Shown: positions 42,649 through 52,519, counted from the stretch's first letter. The stretch is 64,000 nt of DNA from Paenibacillus lemnae (GCF_012933385.1 NZ_JABBPN010000019.1:1-64000), one strand, 5' to 3'. Program-made: numbers and translations. The notes: generated by a model from the sequence alone, not told the origin.

Positions 42649-42675
42649 AAAAAAGGCTCTCTTCTTAGAGCCTTC
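42649..42675 (-). terminator. Terminator of sigH
   Basis: AAGGCTCT (42653-42660) and AGAGCCTT (42667-42674) with a six-base loop, then six T residues on the minus strand; 13 bases after the sigH stop. Confidence 0.9.
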
Positions 42676-42687
42676 CTTCTTCATTAT

Positions 42688-43332
42688 TCACAGATCCCGA
42701 ACCTCCAGATACCGCTCAAGCTTGCGCTTGACTCGCTGCAGGGCATTATCGATCGACTTTACATGACGGCTCAAATCGACAGCAATTTCTTGATAAGAAC
42801 GTCCATCCAAATAAAGCATCAGTACTTTCCGCTCGAGATCACTTAAAATTTCCGACATCTTGTCTTCCAGCCCGACAAACTCTTCTTGATTAATGATCAG
42901 CTCTTCCGGATCACTTACAGCAGTGCCGCAAATGACATCCAGCAGCGTCCGGTCAGAATCTTCATCGTAAATCGGCTTGTCCAGAGATACATAGGAGTTC
43001 AAAGGGATATGCTTCTGTCTCGTAGCCGTCTTGATCGCCGTGATGATCTGGCGGGTGATGCACAATTCGGCAAAAGCCTTGAATGAGGACAGCTTGTCTC
43101 CCTTGAAATCCCGGATCGCCTTGTAAAGACCAATCATCCCTTCTTGGACGATATCTTCACGATCAGCTCCGATTAAAAAATAGGAACGCGCCTTGGCACG
43201 CACGAAGTTCCGGTACTTATTGATCAAATATTCCAACGCTCCGATATCACCTTCACGGACCGTCTCGACAATGTCTTCATCGCTTACAACATCATACCTC
43301 GATAACATGACTTCCTTGAGGTCGACACTCAA
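42688..43332 (-). CDS. sigH: RNA polymerase sigma-H factor (Spo0H)
   Basis: About 214 residues. Region 2 includes NFVRAKARSYFLIGADRED and VQEGMIGLYKAIRDF; region 4 includes DGRSYQEIAVDLSRHVKSI. It directs early sporulation, competence and stationary genes. The start is probably TTG 43332, seven bases after GGAGG; ATG 43308 is the alternative. Confidence 0.95.
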   Translation of the reverse strand: MSVDLKEVMLSRYDVVSDEDIVETVREGDIGALEYLINKYRNFVRAKARSYFLIGADREDIVQEGMIGLYKAIRDFKGDKLSSFKAFAELCITRQIITAIKTATRQKHIPLNSYVSLDKPIYDEDSDRTLLDVICGTAVSDPEELIINQEEFVGLEDKMSEILSDLERKVLMLYLDGRSYQEIAVDLSRHVKSIDNALQRVKRKLERYLEVRDL

Positions 43333-43390
43333 TAGAATCCCTCCGGCCCGGAACGCACGGTAAACCGTCACTCGCTTGAAATATATGACA

Positions 43391-43419
43391 AGTATATATG
43401 ATGGCTTTTAGACCGTCAA
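43391..43419 (-). promoter_or_regulatory. sigH promoter
   Basis: Minus strand -35 TTGACG (43419-43414), 17-base spacer, -10 TATACT (43396-43391). A sigma-A type promoter about 60 bases before the start codon. Confidence 0.75.
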
Positions 43420-43490
43420 CCACGGTATTCCTGTTTTAGAGTGTGAATAACATAAATGTAAAGAGTTTCATGATTTTGAAATGCCATTCA

Positions 43491-44015
43491 TTATTTTTCA
43501 CGGCGCCAGCGTTCGAACATCTGCAGCACATCAGAAGACAGCTTCCCTTCCAGTGTATTGCGCCTTGAATTGTCGCGGTCCTGCTCGATTTTACGCTTCA
43601 CTTCTTTCTCGCTCTGCTTCACCTGGTGCAGCAGCTCCCGGGCCGATATTCGCAGTGCGCCCAATGCAAAAATAATATGCTGTTCAATCAAATCACTTGT
43701 TGCTACATAAATTTTCCGCCGGCGGTGGCTGAACTCCCCCACCAGACGTTCAATGCACTCGTCTGCGGTTTCTTTTTCCTTCGTGAAGTAAACCTGTACC
43801 TTCCCCTGGGTGAAGGACTTGCCAAGACCCGGCACGAGATAGGCGTCAAATATAGCGATGATCCGAAGACCTGAAAAAGCCTGGTAATCCGCCAGCTTCT
43901 CCAGCAGCGCATCGCGCGCCTCCTGCATGCTGATCTTGGACAGCTCGGCCAGGAAAGGCCAGCCGCCGATCATGTTGTAACCGTCGACCAGCAGCACATC
44001 CCGCCAATCGGCCAT
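43491..44015 (-). CDS. rae1: Rae1/YacP, NYN-domain endoribonuclease
   Basis: 174 residues. A PIN-like NYN nuclease starting VLLVDGYNMIGGWP, with acidic residues D11 and later DECIERL and ATSDLIEQ. B. subtilis Rae1 enters the ribosomal A site and cuts mRNA. Six bases after rlmB; the C-terminal third is basic and helical (SEKEVKRKIEQDRDN). Confidence 0.92.
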   Translation of the reverse strand: MADWRDVLLVDGYNMIGGWPFLAELSKISMQEARDALLEKLADYQAFSGLRIIAIFDAYLVPGLGKSFTQGKVQVYFTKEKETADECIERLVGEFSHRRRKIYVATSDLIEQHIIFALGALRISARELLHQVKQSEKEVKRKIEQDRDNSRRNTLEGKLSSDVLQMFERWRREK

Positions 44016-44021
44016 CTTATC

Positions 44022-44771
44022 CTACCCTTGCATGCGGCGACGGCGGAGCACTTCGTACATAATGACTCCTGCAGCCACGGAAGCATTCAGTGAATTGATC
44101 TGGCCTGCCATCGGCAGTTTCACCAGCACATCACACTTCTCACGGATCAACCGGCCCATGCCTTTCGCTTCATTGCCGATCACAATGGCTACCGGACCGT
44201 TGAACACGGAGGTTTCGTAGATTTCTTCAACCTCATCAACAACCGTGCCTACAACCCAGACGCCCATCTCCTTCAGCTGATCAATCGTCTGGGCCAGGTT
44301 TGTTACCCGTGCCACGGGCACATATTCCACCGCGCCCGCCGAAGTTTTCGAAACGGTCGCTGTAATCTGAGCGGAACGCCGCTTTGGAAGCACAACTCCA
44401 TGGACTCCGGTACAGTCAGCCGTTCTCAGAATCGAGCCAAGATTATGCGGATCCTCGATCTCGTCCAAGATGAGGAGAAACGGAGCTTCTCCTTTTTCTT
44501 CAGCATGCTTAAGCAGATCATCCATATGTGCGTATGCATACGGAGCGGCCTGGGCAACCACGCCCTGGTGCTGAATGCCGGGAACCATCTGGTCCAGCTT
44601 TCGCTTGTCCACGTTCTGCACGATTACCCCTGCTTTTTTAGCTTCAGCAATAATGGGCTGCGTCAAATGCTTTTGGGCATTTTCGGCAATCCAGATTTTA
44701 TTGATGGTACGGCCGGATCGCAGCGCCTCGGTGACGGAGTGCTTCCCGGCAATCATTTCTTCTTCCTGCAT
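44022..44771 (-). CDS. rlmB: 23S rRNA 2'-O-ribose methyltransferase RlmB (SpoU/TrmH family)
   Basis: 249 residues. N-terminal L30e-like substrate domain, then a SPOUT knot with motifs DEIEDPHNLGSILRTADC, IGNEAKGMG and PMAGQINSLNASVAAGV. Modifies G2251-type position of 23S rRNA in E. coli; target here inferred. GGAGG eight bases before the ATG. Confidence 0.93.
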   Translation of the reverse strand: MQEEEMIAGKHSVTEALRSGRTINKIWIAENAQKHLTQPIIAEAKKAGVIVQNVDKRKLDQMVPGIQHQGVVAQAAPYAYAHMDDLLKHAEEKGEAPFLLILDEIEDPHNLGSILRTADCTGVHGVVLPKRRSAQITATVSKTSAGAVEYVPVARVTNLAQTIDQLKEMGVWVVGTVVDEVEEIYETSVFNGPVAIVIGNEAKGMGRLIREKCDVLVKLPMAGQINSLNASVAAGVIMYEVLRRRRMQG

Positions 44772-44885
44772 AATATTATCCTCCTGTTGCCTGCCCTCTC
44801 TTTATTCCACAGGGCCGGCGGCTGTATGGTATCCGGGTGATGTCGTCCGGTTTTTATGTTTGATTACTGTCAAGATTCCCCGGCA

Positions 44886-45329
44886 CTATCCGCCATGCTC
44901 GTCTCTGTACTGTATCGCCTGGCCTACCAGCTCCTGAAGTCTGTCATGCTGGCCCGTATAGTAAAGAAAGCCGACCAAACATTCGAAGGCCGTTGCATGG
45001 CGGTACTCCAGCACATCTGCATTCTTTGGAATACTTCCTGACTTTGCATTTCTTCCCTGGCGCACGACGTCTTTCTCTTCTTCGGTCAGGAGCGGCTCCA
45101 AATAATTCAATATGACGCTTTGGGCCCTGGCGGATACCAGCGACGTTGCCGCCCGGTGCAGATGATTCGGCCGCAAGCTGGGCTTGGAGATCAGATACTG
45201 ACGCACTGCTACCTCGTATATAGCATCCCCGATGTATGCCAGCACGATCGGCGGCACGAGCCGGACAGGCTTGGAGGGCGGATAAGGAAACCAACCGCTC
45301 TCCAGATTTCCGTTTCCGTTCCCGCTCAT
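44886..45329 (-). CDS. mrnC: Mini-ribonuclease III
   Basis: 147 residues, a RNase III catalytic domain without a dsRNA-binding domain; catalytic Asp in LAYIGDAIYE. It matures 23S rRNA ends in B. subtilis. Its start overlaps the cysS stop by four bases. A 114-base spacer without a clear hairpin follows to rlmB. Confidence 0.95.
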   Translation of the reverse strand: MSGNGNGNLESGWFPYPPSKPVRLVPPIVLAYIGDAIYEVAVRQYLISKPSLRPNHLHRAATSLVSARAQSVILNYLEPLLTEEEKDVVRQGRNAKSGSIPKNADVLEYRHATAFECLVGFLYYTGQHDRLQELVGQAIQYRDEHGG

Positions 45330-46732
45330 TTGCGCCGCCAGCGCATGCCCTGCGCCGTATCCTCCAATATAATTCCTTTCTCTGCCAAGAGGTCGCGGAT
45401 TTCATCAGCACGTGCCCAATTCTTGTTGATACGTGCCTCGGAGCGCTCATGGATCAGCTGCTCAATCTCCTCGTCCAGCAGCTCCTCTGCCTGAATTTCA
45501 ACGACACGCAGCACGGCATTCATCTCTTCAAATGCATCCAGAACGAATGCCAGATCCTCAGCCGGTATCGATGGCTGCTGCAGCAGCTGATTCGCCTCGG
45601 CTGCCCACTGGAACATCGCGGTTATCGCGTCAGGTGTGTTAAAATCATCCTGCATTTTTTGGTGGAATTCATTCAGTACAGCGGATATTTTCTCCTGAAT
45701 ATCATCCCCGGCCTTCCCCTCCGGTGACGCAACAGCCATCTGGAGACGATGACGGACATTGCTGGCTGCATTACTCAGACGCTCCACGCTGTTCTGGGCC
45801 TGGTCCATAACCTCATCACTGAAATTAAGCGGATTACGGTAATGCGTGGAGAGCATAAAGTAACGGATTGCTTCCTTGGTATACTGCTCTCTCAATTCTT
45901 TTACGAGCACTCCATTGCCGAGAGATTTCGACATTTTCTCATTATTGATACGAATATAGCCGTTATGCATCCAGTAGTTGGCCAGAGGTTTCCCCGTCAG
46001 CGCTTCGGATTGAGCGACCTCGCATTCATGATGCGGGAACTGCAGATCCTGTCCGCCGCCGTGTATATCCAGCGTATCCCCGAGGTAACGGCGCGCCATT
46101 GCGGAGCATTCAATATGCCACCCCGGCCGGCCGTCGCCCCATGGACTCTCCCAGTAAATTTCGCCGGGCTTGGCTGCTTTCCAGAGAACGAAATCTTCCG
46201 GGTTTTCCTTGCGCCGGTCCACCTCGATCCGGATCCCGAACTGAAGCTCATCCAGATTTTGCTGAGACAGCTTACCGTAATCATCGAACTTGCGGGTCCG
46301 GTAAAAGACGTCTCCGCCGTTCTCATAAGCAAAGTCTTTCTGAATCAGCTCCGTGATGAACTCGATAATATTGTCCATGTTCTCCGTCACGCGTGGATTC
46401 AGAGTTGCGCGAGGAATGTCGAGACCATCCAGGTCCTCAAAGTAAGCCGCGATGAATTTGTCCGCCACCTCTGGCACCGTCGTCCCGGTCTGCTCTGCTT
46501 TACGAATCATTTTGTCATCGACATCGGTAAAATTCACAACATAGGAAACGTCATTGCCCTGTTGATCCAAATAAGCACGAACCACATCAAAGAAGATCAT
46601 CGGACGCGCATTCCCGATATGAATATAATCGTATACGGTCGGTCCGCATACATACATGCTGACCTTCCCGGCTTCTTTGGACTGAAAAGTCTCCTTCTTG
46701 CGGGTTAACGTATTATAAATCTGAAGCGCCAT
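45326..46732 (-). CDS. cysS: Cysteinyl-tRNA synthetase
   Basis: 468 residues, class I. HIGN in YDYIHIGNARP and KMSKS in KMSKSLGNG are present; zinc ligands include the Cys of YVCGPTVY. The start is taken as ATG 46732 (MALQIYNTL) by family; the AAAGGA site is not well placed for it or for GTG 46744. It follows cysE by 24 bases and is under the upstream T-box. Confidence 0.97.
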   Translation of the reverse strand: MALQIYNTLTRKKETFQSKEAGKVSMYVCGPTVYDYIHIGNARPMIFFDVVRAYLDQQGNDVSYVVNFTDVDDKMIRKAEQTGTTVPEVADKFIAAYFEDLDGLDIPRATLNPRVTENMDNIIEFITELIQKDFAYENGGDVFYRTRKFDDYGKLSQQNLDELQFGIRIEVDRRKENPEDFVLWKAAKPGEIYWESPWGDGRPGWHIECSAMARRYLGDTLDIHGGGQDLQFPHHECEVAQSEALTGKPLANYWMHNGYIRINNEKMSKSLGNGVLVKELREQYTKEAIRYFMLSTHYRNPLNFSDEVMDQAQNSVERLSNAASNVRHRLQMAVASPEGKAGDDIQEKISAVLNEFHQKMQDDFNTPDAITAMFQWAAEANQLLQQPSIPAEDLAFVLDAFEEMNAVLRVVEIQAEELLDEEIEQLIHERSEARINKNWARADEIRDLLAEKGIILEDTAQGMRWRRK

Positions 46733-46756
46733 GGGTATGGTCACAATCCTTTCGTC

Positions 46757-47458
46757 TTATCGCTTTTGTAAATCTCTATGCAGCTGTATCTCCAATGGTT
46801 CAGGGTCCTGTACCCTGCGGTCAGCCTTTCGCTGATCATCCAGCTCTTTTCGCAGCTCATCAATCTCTCTCTGCATGCCGCGCAGCGTATCGACAATCGG
46901 GTCAGGCAGATTGGTATGATCCAGCCGGTCCCGAACTCTTTCGCCGTTCTGCTTCACGATCTTGCCCGGATTCCCGACCACCGTGCTGTTGGCTGGAACT
47001 TCGCGGAGCACCACGGCATTCGAGCCGATATTGCAATTATCCCCAATAGAGAAGGAGCCAAGTACTTTCGCCCCGGATCCGATAACCACATTGCTGCCGA
47101 TCGTCGGGTGCCGTTTGCCCTTCTCCTTGCCCGTTCCGCCGAGCGTCACGCCCTGATAAATAACCACGTCATCCCCGATCTCGCAGGTCTCGCCAATGAC
47201 AATACCCATGCCATGATCGATAAACAGCCGCTGACCGATGGTTGCCCCGGGGTGGATTTCGATCCCGGTCATAAACCGACTGAACTGTGATACGACCCGG
47301 GCCAGCGTATACCATCGCCGTAGAAACAGCGCATGCGCAATACGATGTGCCCACAAGGCATGAAGCCCTGAATAGGTAAACACCACTTCAAACCAACCCC
47401 GGGCGGCCGGGTCATTCTCAAATACAGTGCGTATATCCGACTTCATCTGCTTGAACAT
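46757..47458 (-). CDS. cysE: Serine O-acetyltransferase
   Basis: 233 residues. Makes O-acetylserine, the cysteine precursor. The C-terminal half is a left-handed beta helix of hexapeptides, with the catalytic His regions [12 protein letters not shown] and KRHPTIG. Compared with typical short SATs, it has a charged tail of about 40 residues ([15 protein letters not shown]). Start 47458 has GGAGG upstream. Confidence 0.96.
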   Translation of the reverse strand: MFKQMKSDIRTVFENDPAARGWFEVVFTYSGLHALWAHRIAHALFLRRWYTLARVVSQFSRFMTGIEIHPGATIGQRLFIDHGMGIVIGETCEIGDDVVIYQGVTLGGTGKEKGKRHPTIGSNVVIGSGAKVLGSFSIGDNCNIGSNAVVLREVPANSTVVGNPGKIVKQNGERVRDRLDHTNLPDPIVDTLRGMQREIDELRKELDDQRKADRRVQDPEPLEIQLHRDLQKR

Positions 47459-47500
47459 GTCCCTTCCTCCCCCTGAATGCATGATCCAGCCGAAAGATAT

Positions 47501-47533
47501 AAAAAACGCCCCTGCAGCTTTCGCTGCAGAGAC
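47501..47533 (-). terminator. Regulated terminator of the cys T-box leader
   Basis: CTGCAGC (47512-47518) and GCTGCAG (47523-47529) form a strong stem, extended by GC pairs, followed on the minus strand by six T residues; 42 bases before cysE. Confidence 0.9.
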
Positions 47534-47825
47534 GTCGATTCCATTACGCGGTTCCACTCTGCTTGAACCCCAAGTCTCCTCCTTGGTACAGGACGGATAC
47601 TCAGGTTCCACTCAAGTCCATAACGGAGACAACCGGCATGATCTAACGATAAAGACCGCTTCAACCATGCAGCTCACAGGCGCATTTCCGCTTCCGGCAG
47701 TGGATGGCTTTCAGCCTGGAAGAATCAAGTCACCTCGTCTTCTTCCGGTCATCCTCTCTGAAACTGCACTTAACTTACGCGTACTTCTCCTGATCGTGGC
47801 TTTTATTATCATCAATTGGATACTG
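47534..47825 (-). ncRNA. Cysteine T-box riboswitch leader of cysE-cysS
   Basis: On the minus strand the T-box core AGAGTGGAACCGCG is at 47560-47547, just before the terminator. Stem I parts are visible: AGGAGAAGTA (AGTA motif), CAGAGAGG (AGAGA) and AGGTGA (GGTGA), followed by a TGC at 47699-47697 in the place of the specifier codon. TGC reads cysteine, in agreement with cysE-cysS downstream. Uncharged tRNA-Cys should prevent termination. Confidence 0.9.
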
Positions 47826-47831
47826 CTCTAT

Positions 47832-47860
47832 ATTCTACTCAAAAGACAGGACCCTGACAA
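47832..47860 (-). promoter_or_regulatory. Promoter of the T-box cysE operon
   Basis: Minus strand -35 TTGTCA (47860-47855), 17-base spacer, -10 TAGAAT (47837-47832). The start would be near 47825, just before stem I. It follows the gltX stop by about 30 bases, and no terminator is seen after gltX. Confidence 0.7.
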
Positions 47861-47890
47861 GAGGCGGTATACGGCAGCGGAGAAACTTAT

Positions 47891-49357
47891 TTAAACACTC
47901 TTGATCTGAGCACGCAGGCGCTCCAGCACCCGGTCTTTGCCAAGAAGCCAGATGGTCTGGTTCAAATCCCGGCCATGCGTCTGTCCCGTAAGCGCTACAC
48001 GGATCGGCATAAAGAGCTGTTTGCCTTTAAAGCCGGTCTCTTTCTGTACTTCCTTGATTAAAGACGCAATCTTCTGGGCTGTAAATTCTTCGTTCTGCTC
48101 CAGCTTGTGAAGGAATGCGGATAGCACAGCCGGAACCTGTTCTTCGGCCAGTACCACAACACCCTCCTGATCCATCTCCAGATGCGTTCTGAAGAAGACG
48201 GAGGACAATTCAACAATCTCGGAAGCAGAGGTCATCTGCTCCTGATAGATGGACACCAGCGTGCGTGCCCATTCTTCCTGCTCCGGTGTCAGCTCTTCCG
48301 GAAGATGTCCGACTTTAATCAGATGAGAAATCGCCATATCGGCTACAACAGCGGGATCCGCCTGTTTCAGATAATGGTTGTTCAAATGGTCCAGCTTCTT
48401 CGTATCAAACACGGCCGGGCTCTTGGATAACCTGTTCGCATCAAACATCTCAATCAACTGCTCCTTCGAGAGAATTTCCTCTTCTCCTTCCGGTGACCAG
48501 CCCAGCAGTGCGATAAAATTAAACAGTGCCTCCGGCAGATAACCCAGATGATCATACTGCTCAATGAACTGAATGATGGATTCATCCCGCTTGCTCAGCT
48601 TCTTATGATTCTCATTCGTGATCAGAGTCATATGGGCAAAACGCGGTGCTGTCAGACCGAGTGCCTCATAAATCATCAGCTGACGCGGTGTGTTGGAGAT
48701 ATGGTCCTCGCCACGCAGAACATGGGTAATTTTCATCAGGGAGTCATCAAGCGCCACCGCAAAGTTATACGTGGGAATTCCGTCTTTTTTCACAATGACA
48801 AAGTCTCCGGTCTCCTTGCTGTTAAACGAGATAGACCCTTTCACCATATCATCCCAGGCATATTCTTTCTCTTCCGGCACACGGAAGCGCACGCTTGGCA
48901 CCCGGCCCTCGGCCTCAAACGCCGCACGCTGCTCCTCGGTCAAATCACGGTGTTTCCCGGAATAACGCGGTGTTTCTCCGCGGGCCATCTGCTCTTCCCG
49001 CTCTTTATCCAGCTCTTCCTCCGTACAGTAGCAGTAATAGGCCAGTCCTCGGTCCAGCAGATCCTGCCAGTATTTACGGTACAGGTCCAGACGCTCGGTT
49101 TGACGGTAGGGGCCGTATTCGCCGCCCACATCCACACTCTCGTCCCACTCGACGCCCAGCCACTTCAAATATTTCAGCTGGCTCTCTTCGCCCCCGGCGA
49201 CGTTGCGCTTCACATCCGTATCCTCGATACGGATAATAAATTTGCCGTTATGCTTGCGCGCGAACAAATAATTGAATAATGCCGTTCTGGCATTGCCGAT
49301 ATGTAAATGGCCCGTTGGACTCGGTGCATAGCGCACGCGGATTTCTTCGGTCATCAT
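47891..49357 (-). CDS. gltX: Glutamyl-tRNA synthetase
   Basis: 488 residues, class I. HIGN in [14 protein letters not shown] and the KLSKR in [11 protein letters not shown]. In Bacillales the enzyme is non-discriminating and also charges tRNA-Gln. Start 49357 or the next ATG at 49354, the latter better spaced from GGAGG. It follows ispF by 28 bases. Confidence 0.97.
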   Translation of the reverse strand: MMTEEIRVRYAPSPTGHLHIGNARTALFNYLFARKHNGKFIIRIEDTDVKRNVAGGEESQLKYLKWLGVEWDESVDVGGEYGPYRQTERLDLYRKYWQDLLDRGLAYYCYCTEEELDKEREEQMARGETPRYSGKHRDLTEEQRAAFEAEGRVPSVRFRVPEEKEYAWDDMVKGSISFNSKETGDFVIVKKDGIPTYNFAVALDDSLMKITHVLRGEDHISNTPRQLMIYEALGLTAPRFAHMTLITNENHKKLSKRDESIIQFIEQYDHLGYLPEALFNFIALLGWSPEGEEEILSKEQLIEMFDANRLSKSPAVFDTKKLDHLNNHYLKQADPAVVADMAISHLIKVGHLPEELTPEQEEWARTLVSIYQEQMTSASEIVELSSVFFRTHLEMDQEGVVVLAEEQVPAVLSAFLHKLEQNEEFTAQKIASLIKEVQKETGFKGKQLFMPIRVALTGQTHGRDLNQTIWLLGKDRVLERLRAQIKSV

Positions 49358-49385
49358 TAACGCCTCCGTTCATATCATTTCATTT

Positions 49386-49874
49386 TCAAGATGATAGCAT
49401 ACCTTGGATGAGGCAGACAACAGACTGTGCTGCAACGCCTTCTCCACGGCCAGTAAAACCGAGCTGCTCTGTTGTTGTGGCCTTGACATTGACCTGCTCC
49501 GGTTCTGCATGGAGCGCTTTCGCTATAATGGCAGTCATCTCCGGAATATAAGGAGCCATTTTGGGCTTCTGCGCGATAATAGTACAGTCGGCATTCCCCA
49601 GGCGGTAACCTTTCTCCTTAGCCATCTCCCATACCTGTTCCAGCAGTTTCAAGCTGTCTGCGTCTTTAAAAGCGGGATCATTGTCCGGAAAATGCCGTCC
49701 GATGTCTCCCAGTCCGAGCGCCCCCAAAATAGCGTCAGTTAATGCATGCAGCAGTACATCCGCATCCGAATGCCCAAGCAGCCCTTTCTCATAAGGGATT
49801 GTTACACCGCCAATAATACACGGCCTGCCCTCTACCAGTTGATGTACATCAAAACCCTGACCCACTCGAATCAT
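49386..49874 (-). CDS. ispF: 2-C-methyl-D-erythritol 2,4-cyclodiphosphate synthase
   Basis: 162 residues. MEP isoprenoid pathway; zinc ligands Asp and His in QGFDVHQL and later His in [13 protein letters not shown]. Its start overlaps the ispD stop by four bases, so the two consecutive non-adjacent pathway steps are co-translated. Confidence 0.97.
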   Translation of the reverse strand: MIRVGQGFDVHQLVEGRPCIIGGVTIPYEKGLLGHSDADVLLHALTDAILGALGLGDIGRHFPDNDPAFKDADSLKLLEQVWEMAKEKGYRLGNADCTIIAQKPKMAPYIPEMTAIIAKALHAEPEQVNVKATTTEQLGFTGRGEGVAAQSVVCLIQGMLSS

Positions 49875-50569
49875 GATCCGGTCTCCTCCTTGTTTCTTCC
49901 CATAAACGCCGCATATTCCAGGTCTTCCGGCGTCGTAATCTTAATATTGCTGTATTTGCCCTCCGCTACGGCGACAGGGAGGCCGATATGCTCCAGCAGC
50001 ATGGCATCATCCGTTGCCGCAAAGCCGTCCTGCTGCGCCGTCTCATGAGCCCGCATCAGCTCGGAAAGACGAAAAGCCTGCGGCGTGTGAACAGCCCACA
50101 GACTTTGACGGTCAGGTGTCCCTGTGATGAGCCCCTGGCCGTTGACCTGCTTGATCGTATCCTTCACGGGAACGGCCAGCACGGCCGCTCCTTCGGAAAC
50201 CGCCGTATCGCGGCAGGTCGTAATCTCTTCAGTGGTGACAAACGGTCTGACGCCGTCATGTATCATTACCCACTCTGTATGCATTTGCTTGATACCTAAG
50301 TACACCGATTCCTGCCGTTCACGGCCGCCGGGAATAACAGCAGACACCTTGTCCAGCCCATAGGCCGAGATCCATGCCTCACAGCGTTCAACATCATCTC
50401 TGCCAGTAACCAGCACGATCTGCTGGATCCACGGAAGCCGGTTAAATATATCCATCGTCTGAACCACGATCGGCTTCCCGCCGATATGCAGGAACTGCTT
50501 GCTCTCCCGGGTTCCCATTCTCGAACCTTTACCCGCTGCCACGATGACAGCTCCGAAGCCCGTTGTCAT
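49871..50569 (-). CDS. ispD: 2-C-methyl-D-erythritol 4-phosphate cytidylyltransferase
   Basis: 232 residues. Nucleotidyltransferase motif [13 protein letters not shown] near the start and HDGVRPFV in the middle. Start 50569 has AGGAG eight bases upstream; 50593 adds eight residues over that site. Confidence 0.97.
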   Translation of the reverse strand: MTTGFGAVIVAAGKGSRMGTRESKQFLHIGGKPIVVQTMDIFNRLPWIQQIVLVTGRDDVERCEAWISAYGLDKVSAVIPGGRERQESVYLGIKQMHTEWVMIHDGVRPFVTTEEITTCRDTAVSEGAAVLAVPVKDTIKQVNGQGLITGTPDRQSLWAVHTPQAFRLSELMRAHETAQQDGFAATDDAMLLEHIGLPVAVAEGKYSNIKITTPEDLEYAAFMGRNKEETGS

Positions 50570-50662
50570 ATCAAAACTCCTGTTCCAAGTCATCCCCCGG
50601 TACGAATGTCAAACCCGTACTGCCGGATACGTAAAATAGGTACATTTATCATCATACCCGCT

Positions 50663-51751
50663 TTACTGCGCTTTTTCCAACAGTTTTGGTTTTGCAAAAA
50701 TCATTCGGCCGGCAGAGGTTTGCAGCACGCTCGTCACCAGCACTTCCATCATGGTTCCGATATAATCACGGCCGCCTTCCACAACAATCATCGTTCCGTC
50801 ATCCAAATAGGCAACACCCTGACCATGCTCCTTGCCATCCTTGATGATCTGAACCAAGATCTCTTCGCCCGGAAGAACGACCGGTTTCACCGCGTTCGCG
50901 AGATCGTTGATGTTCAGCACAGACACACCCTGCAGTTCGCAAACCTTGTTCAGATTGAAGTCATTGGTGACGACTTTACCCTGCAGGACCTTCGCCAATT
51001 TGACCAGCTTGCTGTCCACTTCTGAAATATCCTCAAAATCGCCCTCATAGATCAAGACCTTAACGTCCAGCTCTTTCTGGATTTTATTCAAAATATCCAG
51101 TCCGCGCCGTCCGCGGTTGCGTTTGAGAAGATCGGATGAATCCGCAATATGCTGCAGCTCTTCCAGGACAAACTCGGGAATTACAATCGTCCCTTCAATA
51201 AATCCGGTTTTGCAAATGTCGGCGATTCTACCGTCAATGATGACACTTGTATCCAAAATTTTATGCTCTTCAAACCAGCGCGCTTCCGGCTCTGCCCCCT
51301 GGCTCCATCTGCCGGTCATCCAAAAAGATGCCAGCTCGTCCTTCTTCTCAAGGCCGATCCGGTAACCGGCATAACCTCCAAGCAGGGTAAGCCCCACCTG
51401 CAGCAAACGCCCTCCCTGACCCAGCCATGAAAGGCTTGGCGAAAGCAGGAGTGAAAGCAGCAGCCCTCCCAGCAGCCCCGCCGTTCCGGCAGCCAGCTCA
51501 TTCATCGGAATTTTTGAAAACGACAAGATTGCGGTATGAAGCCTGCCGGCGAAACGGTCACCAATCAGCGTGCCAATCATACCGAAGAGCAGCGCTCCCA
51601 GCAGGGCAAAAACACCGCTTCCTCCTGCAAACAATCCTTGGCCAAACACAAGCGAAAGCTCTGGGAACGACCGTTCCAGCATCTGGTATAACGTATACCC
51701 GCACCATGCCCCGCACAGTAAAGTGAATGCTAAGATAGCTTTTTTAAACAT
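50663..51751 (-). CDS. yacL: YacL, membrane protein with PIN and TRAM domains
   Basis: 362 residues. Four hydrophobic segments lie in the first 130 residues, then a PIN nuclease-like domain ([18 protein letters not shown], with further Asp in [20 protein letters not shown] region) and a C-terminal TRAM RNA-binding domain ([16 protein letters not shown]). Function unknown; membrane-bound RNase is a reasonable inference. GAGGAGG precedes the ATG. Confidence 0.9.
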   Translation of the reverse strand: MFKKAILAFTLLCGAWCGYTLYQMLERSFPELSLVFGQGLFAGGSGVFALLGALLFGMIGTLIGDRFAGRLHTAILSFSKIPMNELAAGTAGLLGGLLLSLLLSPSLSWLGQGGRLLQVGLTLLGGYAGYRIGLEKKDELASFWMTGRWSQGAEPEARWFEEHKILDTSVIIDGRIADICKTGFIEGTIVIPEFVLEELQHIADSSDLLKRNRGRRGLDILNKIQKELDVKVLIYEGDFEDISEVDSKLVKLAKVLQGKVVTNDFNLNKVCELQGVSVLNINDLANAVKPVVLPGEEILVQIIKDGKEHGQGVAYLDDGTMIVVEGGRDYIGTMMEVLVTSVLQTSAGRMIFAKPKLLEKAQ

Positions 51752-52025
51752 GGGTCCGGCGCACCTCCTCTATACATAGAATGACTTGCTTATAATTTCC
51801 AGTATGGTCGGATTTTGAAATCGGTAACCGTGGTAACGGTAACTTTTTTGAAACCCTGCAAGGATGTCTGATCATCTTAGTGAAATCCCGGCGAGTTACG
51901 GGGGATATTGGAGGGATTTCCATGTTTATGGCCATTCCTGAAGGTTCCTTCAGTTGAATTCCCTGCAAGGGGTGGAATATAATGAATGCAACTCTAAAAC
52001 AAAGATCGAGGTGGATGATTAAACG
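51752..52025. other. Divergent intergenic region between yacL and the orphan gene
   Basis: It must hold promoters in both directions. Three copies of GGTAAC lie at 51823, 51832 and 51838, and CCCTGCAAGG occurs at 51854-51863 and 51961-51970. The plus-strand promoter is at 51954-51983. A clear minus-strand promoter for yacL is not recognised. Confidence 0.5.
51954..51983 (+). promoter_or_regulatory. Promoter of the orphan plus-strand gene
   Basis: -35 TTGAAT (51954-51959), 18-base spacer, perfect -10 TATAAT (51978-51983). A copy of CCCTGCAAGG lies inside the spacer. Confidence 0.65.
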
Positions 52026-52421
52026 ATGAGCGCTCCTACATTACAGGCCTTTCAGGATCAGGTTTCCGAATTGTTGCTCCGTCACCGCAGTCTGCTGGAT
52101 GTCCTGTCCAAGAACGGACAAAGCAATGCCTCTGTCAACCGAGCTGTTACCAAAGCCATTACGGAGTGCGGCTGCATCGAGCTGCATGCCACGAAGCAAA
52201 GCTTTGATGCAGGTACAGATCTTCAGTCCGCCAGAGAATCTGCCGGCACGCATGTAGACGGCCATCTCTGCGAGAACTGCCGCGAAGCTGTCAGTTCCGA
52301 ACTGGGACGGAACTTGTTCTATATGTCTGCCATGGCTAATCTGCTGGACATTGAGCTTGATGAAGTGCTGAACAAGGAATCCAAGAAGTGCTCCACGCTG
52401 GGCCTGTTCAATTTATCTTAA
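52026..52421 (+). CDS. Conserved-looking orphan protein with Cys pairs and a MazG-like C-terminal helix pattern
   Basis: 131 residues, soluble. Three Cys clusters are seen: ECGCIEL (about 45-51), LCENCRE (about 81-87) and KKCST (about 122-126). The C-terminal half, SELGRNLFYMSAMANLLDIELDEVLNK in parts, follows the helix pattern of MazG-like nucleotide pyrophosphohydrolases (ELGDxLxYLxxLAxxLGIDLEE), but the Asp of the ExxD metal motif is replaced by Asn (ELGRN). I have a vague memory that similar proteins are labelled DUF1573 in Paenibacillus; this is not certain. It is the only plus-strand gene between 3.7 and 64 kb, has its own promoter, and a 16-base-stem terminator. Confidence 0.85.
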   Translation: MSAPTLQAFQDQVSELLLRHRSLLDVLSKNGQSNASVNRAVTKAITECGCIELHATKQSFDAGTDLQSARESAGTHVDGHLCENCREAVSSELGRNLFYMSAMANLLDIELDEVLNKESKKCSTLGLFNLS

Positions 52422-52442
52422 ATATCAGCATCGGTATTATAA

Positions 52443-52500
52443 TAAAAAAGCATTTATTTCATGATCCTGATGAAGGACACGAAATAAATGCTTTTTATTT
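52443..52500. terminator. Bidirectional terminator between the orphan gene and pssA
   Basis: A perfect 16-base inverted repeat, AAAAAGCATTTATTTC (52445-52460) and GAAATAAATGCTTTTT (52481-52496), loop 20 bases. Confidence 0.9.
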
Positions 52501-52519
52501 ATACCTATTGAGCTACAAC

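Noticed and set aside
47427..47894. 155-codon plus-strand ORF between cysE and gltX
   Set aside because: It covers the antisense of the T-box leader, whose conserved RNA motifs explain the sequence.
51744..51968. 74-codon minus-strand ORF upstream of yacL
   Set aside because: It overlaps the yacL start and the divergent promoter region and has no binding site.
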